The position numbers and the translations under genes were made by a program. Below, piece after piece: positions 15,119 through 18,795 of a stretch of 18,795 nt of DNA. This DNA comes from DASYSA01 sp036003885 (GTDB taxonomy: Bacteria; Acidobacteriota; Blastocatellia; UBA7656). Positions within the stretch are counted from its first letter, which is position 1; every line of letters begins with the position of its first letter. Where the stretch lies: contig DASYSA010000396.1 in assembly GCA_036003885.1 (NCBI GenBank), positions 1 through 18,795 of the forward strand. The letters are read 5' to 3'. Below the pieces are notes generated by a model. The model was given only the letters and a program-made list of their open reading frames with translations, ran no database searches and had not been told where the DNA came from.

Positions 15119-15569
15119 CAGTCCACCGTGATAGAAGCAAGGCTGTGAGGATCGCAAAAGCTATCAGAGATGTAGGCAAATAGTGGCCCAAGTCTGCCGG
15201 AATGTCAAAAGACTGTGATTGCTCCGAACCTCTGTTGCTGTGCCTGGTCGCCGAAACGCAAGGAAATTGTACGCCCAGTAATATGGCCGCGGCTTTCCCA
15301 TCTTCACCTACCAGAAGGGCGCAAGAACTAAGAGTCGGGCGCGTGCTAAGGAAGCGTTGGGGCTGAGCCGTTTCAAGCTCGCCTTCCGCCTACTTAGATG
15401 AGCGTGATAAGTGCCGCCCAGAACACGGATGAACGAATGTGCTCCAAGAGGAGGCGTGAAATGAAAGCGAAACCGTGGGTGTGGCGGCAGTAATAGGCTG
15501 CCAAGAAATGAATATCTTACTGGTTCTATTCACCGGGTCTTCGTCTGTAAACCGGAAGGAGAAAGACAT
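15119..15569. other. Divergent intergenic region with two short leader-like frames
   Basis: This 451-nt gap separates the divergent CHAT and delta-60 genes and must hold both promoters, though no convincing -35/-10 pair stands out. Two short plus-strand frames are seen: 15461-15493 (MKAKPWVWRQ) with an excellent ribosome site AGAGGAGG 6 nt upstream, and 15508-15573 (21 codons, MNILLVLFTGSSS...), whose TGA overlaps the delta-60 ATG as ATGA. The first could be a leader peptide or the 5' stub of a lost exported protein; the second could couple translation. No heptad array of the kind found elsewhere is visible here. Confidence 0.35.
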
Positions 15570-17210
15570 ATGAAAAACGCATACACTTCACTGACGCTGA
15601 TCGCACTGGTAATCGCGGCGATGCTTATTCCAGTCAACCTCTCGAGCCGCGCTCACGCTTCCGCTCGAGACGTCGAAGCACAGGCTGTTCCCGGCGATCT
15701 CGATACCACCTTCGGCAACGGCGGGAAGGTAACAACGCCGTTCCCCGGATTCACCGCGGCGGGAGGATTTGCAACGGCAGCGCAGCCGGACGGCAAGGTA
15801 GTCGTCGCTGCGGAGATCTCCTCAGACAACGCAGAAGACTTTGGGCTGGTGCGCTACAACTCGAACGGCAGTCTTGACACGAGCTTCGGCTCCGGAGGGT
15901 TTGTCACAACGGACTTTTTCGGTTTCCGTGATTACGCGAGGGCGGTCGCGATCCAGCAGGACGGAAAGCTGCTCGCCGGTGGGAGCTGTCAGAAATCCGC
16001 GAACACGGACTCCACAGACTTCGGTATTGCACGATACAACGCGAACGGAAGCGTCGATGGCGCCTTCGGAGCAGGAGGCAAGTTAAGCCTGGACATGGCG
16101 AACGGCTCCCTGGATTCACTCAAAACGATTTTGGTTCAGTCAGATGGACGCATCGTGCTGGTTGGCCTGACGCAAAATGGCCCCGCCGGCATCGGACTTG
16201 CGCGGCTGAATCAGAATGGAAGCCTCGACACAAGCTTCGGTTCGAGCGGTAAAGTGAATTTCCCTGGCATCAATCCATTCGCCGCGGCCTTAGCAGCCGG
16301 GAGCAGGATCCTGGTGGCAGGAGAGATCGGGTTTACATCGAACGTGGCGAGCGGTGACTTCGGAATGGCTCGCTTCAATGCGGACGGATCGCTGGACACG
16401 AACTTTGGGAATGCTGGTCTGGTCGCTACCGATTTCTTCGGTCACACCGACATCGCGGACGCTATGGCGTTTCAGCCCGACGGCAAGATAGTCCTCGCCG
16501 GTCTGGCGCGCAATTCCAATAACACCGCCTCCGAAGATTTCGCCCTGGCGCGTTACAGCTCTGAAGGAGCGCTGGATCCAGAGTTCGGAAGCGGCGGCAA
16601 GGTGACGACCGACTTCTCCGGAGGCCGCGACAGAGCTCTGAGCGTAGTGATTCTAAGCGGTCAACGGATAGTCGCCGGCGGGCAGGTGGAGGGACAATCC
16701 AGGGACTTCGCGCTGGCTTGTTATCAGCCAAACGGCGTCTTGGATCCGGCGTTCGGCGCCAGCGGCAGAGTCATAACCGGCTTCGGAGGGTCAAGCGCCG
16801 TCATCAACTCGATGTTGGCGTCGGCCGACGCCAGAACCTTTGTCGCCGCCGGGACCGCCTTCCCGTCTGTCGCGTTGGCGCGGTACATCGCGCTTCAAGA
16901 GCAGGCCTCCTTCTCGCTTGTGTTCGACCAATCGACCGTGGCCGGCGAGCGGGGAACGAAGGTGCGGGTGTTTGTCCTGATCACCCATCTCGGCGGATTC
17001 ACCGGCAACGTCACCATCACTCCTCCCGACTCGTCGGGAATCGGAGTCATAGTCAAACCGGCCGACGCGATCGCGACAACCGACTCCTCCGTCAAATTCA
17101 AATTGAAGATCAAAGCCGGAGCTAGCATCGGCCCGCATCAACTCACATTCACCGGCAAGGATGATTCAGGGCGGGTCGCAACCGCGACAGTAACCGTCGT
17201 GGTTCAGTAA
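15570..17210 (+). CDS. Secreted delta-60 repeat protein with C-terminal Ig-like domain
   Basis: A 546-residue exported protein. ATG 15570 has AAGGAG close upstream. The signal peptide is NAYTSLTLIALVIAAMLIPV, with cleavage near SRAHA. Seven delta-60 repeats follow, each with the signature LD-x-x-FG-x-x-G: LDTTFGNGGKV (residue 44 on), LDTSFGSGGFV, VDGAFGAGGKL, LDTSFGSSGKV, LDTNFGNAGLV, LDPEFGSGGKV, LDPAFGASGRV, interleaved with QPDGKIVLAG-like strands and ARYN-type turns. Together they should form a beta-propeller-like fold. The last 110 residues (SFSLVFDQSTVAGERGTKVRVFVLI...SSVKFKLKIKAGASIGPHQLTFTGKDDSGRVATATVTVVVQ) are an Ig-like beta-sandwich. Function is unknown; such proteins are usually extracellular. 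There is no sorting tag or membrane anchor at the C-terminus. Confidence 0.92.
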   Translation: MKNAYTSLTLIALVIAAMLIPVNLSSRAHASARDVEAQAVPGDLDTTFGNGGKVTTPFPGFTAAGGFATAAQPDGKVVVAAEISSDNAEDFGLVRYNSNGSLDTSFGSGGFVTTDFFGFRDYARAVAIQQDGKLLAGGSCQKSANTDSTDFGIARYNANGSVDGAFGAGGKLSLDMANGSLDSLKTILVQSDGRIVLVGLTQNGPAGIGLARLNQNGSLDTSFGSSGKVNFPGINPFAAALAAGSRILVAGEIGFTSNVASGDFGMARFNADGSLDTNFGNAGLVATDFFGHTDIADAMAFQPDGKIVLAGLARNSNNTASEDFALARYSSEGALDPEFGSGGKVTTDFSGGRDRALSVVILSGQRIVAGGQVEGQSRDFALACYQPNGVLDPAFGASGRVITGFGGSSAVINSMLASADARTFVAAGTAFPSVALARYIALQEQASFSLVFDQSTVAGERGTKVRVFVLITHLGGFTGNVTITPPDSSGIGVIVKPADAIATTDSSVKFKLKIKAGASIGPHQLTFTGKDDSGRVATATVTVVVQ

Positions 17211-17452
17211 ACAACCGGCGTTGATTTAATCAATGACGGTCATACACCGCCGCGAACCTATGTGAAGTAGACCAGGGCTGAGCCTTCGGGATTTTTTGCG
17301 AAGCTGAATACGCTAGCGTCAGTAAAGCCACCTGAAGAAGGATGTCACGCCTGAAGGGATAGTACTTTATGAAAGCTGATCCGCAGGCACAAATCATGAA
17401 AGCTGCAGGGCTTGAGTCTCGCCTCAACAACAAATGAAAGGATGAATAAACT
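17211..17452. other. Intergenic region with short palindrome and one small frame
   Basis: TTGATTTAATCAA (17221-17233) is a near-perfect 13-nt palindrome just after the delta-60 stop, possibly an operator-like site. A 22-codon frame at 17369-17437 (MKADPQAQIMKAAGLESRLNNK) has GAAGGGA upstream and ends 15 nt before the next gene's start; whether it is translated is doubtful. No terminator with a clear stem and T-run was seen, although a T6 tract lies at about 17292-17297. Confidence 0.25.
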
Positions 17453-17656
17453 ATGAGAACTCTAAACAGAGAATCAAAGCTGATTGGTCTGTTACTCGCT
17501 CTCGTCGTTCTGAACTTGAACACGAGTCATCTTGATGCTCAGACGGCTGTCAATCAGAAGATCAGTAGTGTTGTCCCCTTGCGTTTACGACCAACAAGAA
17601 GAAGCAGAAGACTCAGCAACAACGCTGATGTTTCACAAGAACTTGTCCGGCTCTGA
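17453..17656 (+). CDS. Small exported hypothetical protein (possible frameshift)
   Basis: A 67-codon frame from ATG 17453 with AAGGA about 10 nt upstream. Residues 1-30 (ESKLIGLLLALVVLNLNTSHLDAQ) look like a signal peptide with cleavage after HLDA. The remainder after PLRLRPTRR is Arg-rich and of low complexity, unlike the first half. Shifting frame at the C-run 17575-17578 gives either LAFTTNKKKQKTQQQR then stop, or an acidic CVYDQQEEAEDSATTLMFHK reading that stays open into the next gene's start. The protein may therefore be a decayed exported gene or contain a sequence error. No family recognised. It lies between two exported proteins on the same strand. Confidence 0.5.
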   Translation: MRTLNRESKLIGLLLALVVLNLNTSHLDAQTAVNQKISSVVPLRLRPTRRSRRLSNNADVSQELVRL

Positions 17657-17693
17657 CATCCGAACGCGAAGATCTGAAGATAAGGAGACACCC

Positions 17694-18795
17694 ATGCGAC
17701 ATAGACATTCGTTTCACTCGTTCACTTTCTGCGCGCTAACGGTCATAGCATTGTGCGCGGCGCAATCGGTATTCGCGCAGACGACGATGTTCGCCTATCA
17801 GGGCAAACTTGATTTCGACGGCGTGCCGGCCAACGGCCAGTTCGATTTTCAGTTCAAGCTGTTCGACAGCCTGAGCGCTGGCACGCAGCAAGGCGCAACC
17901 GCAGAGCAACTCAGCGTCGAGGTAACCAACGGCGAGTACAAGGTGAATCTCGATTTCGGCGCGGCGGTCTTCAACGGCGCCGACCGCTTCATTGAAGTGA
18001 GCTTCCGCCCGACCGGGAGCACCACATATACGACCATCACGCCGCGTCAGCAAATCACCTCGACGGCCTATGCGATACGCAGTCTTGTAGCGACCAGTGC
18101 CGATGGCTTGTCGGCAGGATGCGCGAGTTGTGTGACCAGCAGCCAGATACAGAGCGTGCAAGGCGCGCAGGTGGCGGGTGCGATTCCCGTTGCGAGCGTG
18201 CCGGCCGGTAGCGGCAATTACATCCAAAACACGACGAGCCAGCAGGCGGCGAGCAATTTCAACATCTCAGGTTCCGGCGCTGCGGCGGGCACGCTGTCGG
18301 GCGATGTAGTGAATGCGACAACGCAGTACAACCTCAGCGGCGCTCGCGTGTTGAGCAACGCAGGATTTGGCAACTTGCTTGCAGGGATTAATGCGGGCAA
18401 TGCCAACACAGGTGTATTCAATGCCTTCTTCGGATCTGGCGCAGGCCAAAGCAACACGACGGGAAACGCCAACTCCCTCTTCGGATACACGGCAGGCCAA
18501 AACAACACGACGGGCCAAAATAACTCGTTCTTTGGATCCGCCGCAGGTCGTGGCAACACGACGGGCCAATATGACTCATTCTTTGGCATAAATGCGGGCT
18601 TCAGCAACACGACGGGTAGCGAAAACTCTTTCTTCGGAAATCTGGCAGGCTCCACCAACACGACGGGCCAATTTAACTCGTTCTTTGGCTCACGGGCAGG
18701 CCATTTCAACGTGTTTGGTAGCAACAATTCCTTCTTCGGCAATGCCGCTGGCTACAACAATACGGGTTACGACAACTCCTTCTTCGGAGAACAAG
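17694..18795 (+). CDS. Exported FFG-repeat (N/T/G-rich) surface protein, 3' end outside window
   Basis: ATG 17694, with AAGGAG at 17682-17687, opens 367 codons without a stop to the window edge. The signal peptide is FTFCALTVIALCAAQSVFAQ. An N-terminal beta domain (FAYQGKLDFDGVPANGQFDFQFKLFD...TPRQQITSTAYAIRS, about 32-130) is a module common in secreted acidobacterial and planctomycete proteins. After a linker come about seven 17-residue repeats, consensus FGxxAGxxNTTGxxNSF, a 51-nt period in the DNA; the fifth to seventh units are the least regular. Such repeats are predicted beta-roll or beta-helix stalks, and full-length relatives often end with an intramolecular chaperone of endosialidase (S74) domain, which would lie beyond 18795. 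Probably a fibre or adhesin-like surface protein; partner unknown. Confidence 0.85.
   Translation, partial: MRHRHSFHSFTFCALTVIALCAAQSVFAQTTMFAYQGKLDFDGVPANGQFDFQFKLFDSLSAGTQQGATAEQLSVEVTNGEYKVNLDFGAAVFNGADRFIEVSFRPTGSTTYTTITPRQQITSTAYAIRSLVATSADGLSAGCASCVTSSQIQSVQGAQVAGAIPVASVPAGSGNYIQNTTSQQAASNFNISGSGAAAGTLSGDVVNATTQYNLSGARVLSNAGFGNLLAGINAGNANTGVFNAFFGSGAGQSNTTGNANSLFGYTAGQNNTTGQNNSFFGSAAGRGNTTGQYDSFFGINAGFSNTTGSENSFFGNLAGSTNTTGQFNSFFGSRAGHFNVFGSNNSFFGNAAGYNNTGYDNSFFGEQ

Noticed and set aside
17270..17380. Riboswitch (cyclic-di-GMP type) upstream of the small exported protein
   Set aside because: A GTCAGTAAAGCCAC string recalls part of a GEMM motif, but the rest of the conserved core and tetraloop receptor could not be found.

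Overview
The window reads as accessory chromosome of a moderately GC-rich, soil-type bacterium, most probably an acidobacterium of the Blastocatellia/Pyrinomonadales kind. This is inferred from protein types: a VWA protein of the acidobacterial VWFA family, a seven-repeat delta-60 protein, a signal-peptide TPR-CHAT protein, and an N/G-rich FFG-repeat surface protein. No 16S or tRNA is present to settle it. No phage, integron, CRISPR or classical IS gene is visible.

Layout. 1-569 (-): 5'-nucleotidase/metallophosphoesterase-like secreted protein, running off the left edge. 810-2237 (+): MHS-type sugar/metabolite:H+ symporter. 2469-3965 (+): B12-binding-type radical SAM protein. 4014-4985 (-): ornithine cyclodeaminase/mu-crystallin family enzyme. 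5106-6218 (-): secreted VWA protein. 6490-6951 (+): SlyD-like FKBP prolyl isomerase. 7226-9292 (+): hydantoinase/oxoprolinase A-type ATPase subunit without a B partner. 9518-11128 (+): bifunctional NAD(P)HX epimerase/dehydratase. 11385-11840 (+): what looks like the 3' remnant of a larger gene. 11849-15118 (-): secreted TPR-CHAT caspase-like protein. 15570-17210, 17453-17656 and 17694-18795 (+): three exported proteins (delta-60 protein, small secreted peptide, FFG-repeat protein cut by the right edge).

The genes are mostly monocistronic and functionally unrelated; no operon logic joins the metabolic genes. The last three plus-strand genes, with the divergent CHAT gene, form an exported or cell-surface block.

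The most unusual content is between the genes. From about 3.97 to 9.5 kb nearly every gap carries tandem 7-nt repeats. Two of them are large direct-plus-inverted pairs: 22 heptads of GAG(T/C)(C/G)CT followed by about 11 of AGCACTC/AGTACTC, and 9 of AGGAT(T/C)T followed by 8 of TCCTA(A/G)A around a unique core. Smaller heptad tracts touch the ends of the radical SAM, cyclodeaminase and VWA genes. The unit differs at each site while length and architecture persist, recalling the heptameric STRR sequences of filamentous cyanobacteria. A separate perfect 28-bp-arm palindrome follows the NAD(P)HX gene, next to the gene remnant.
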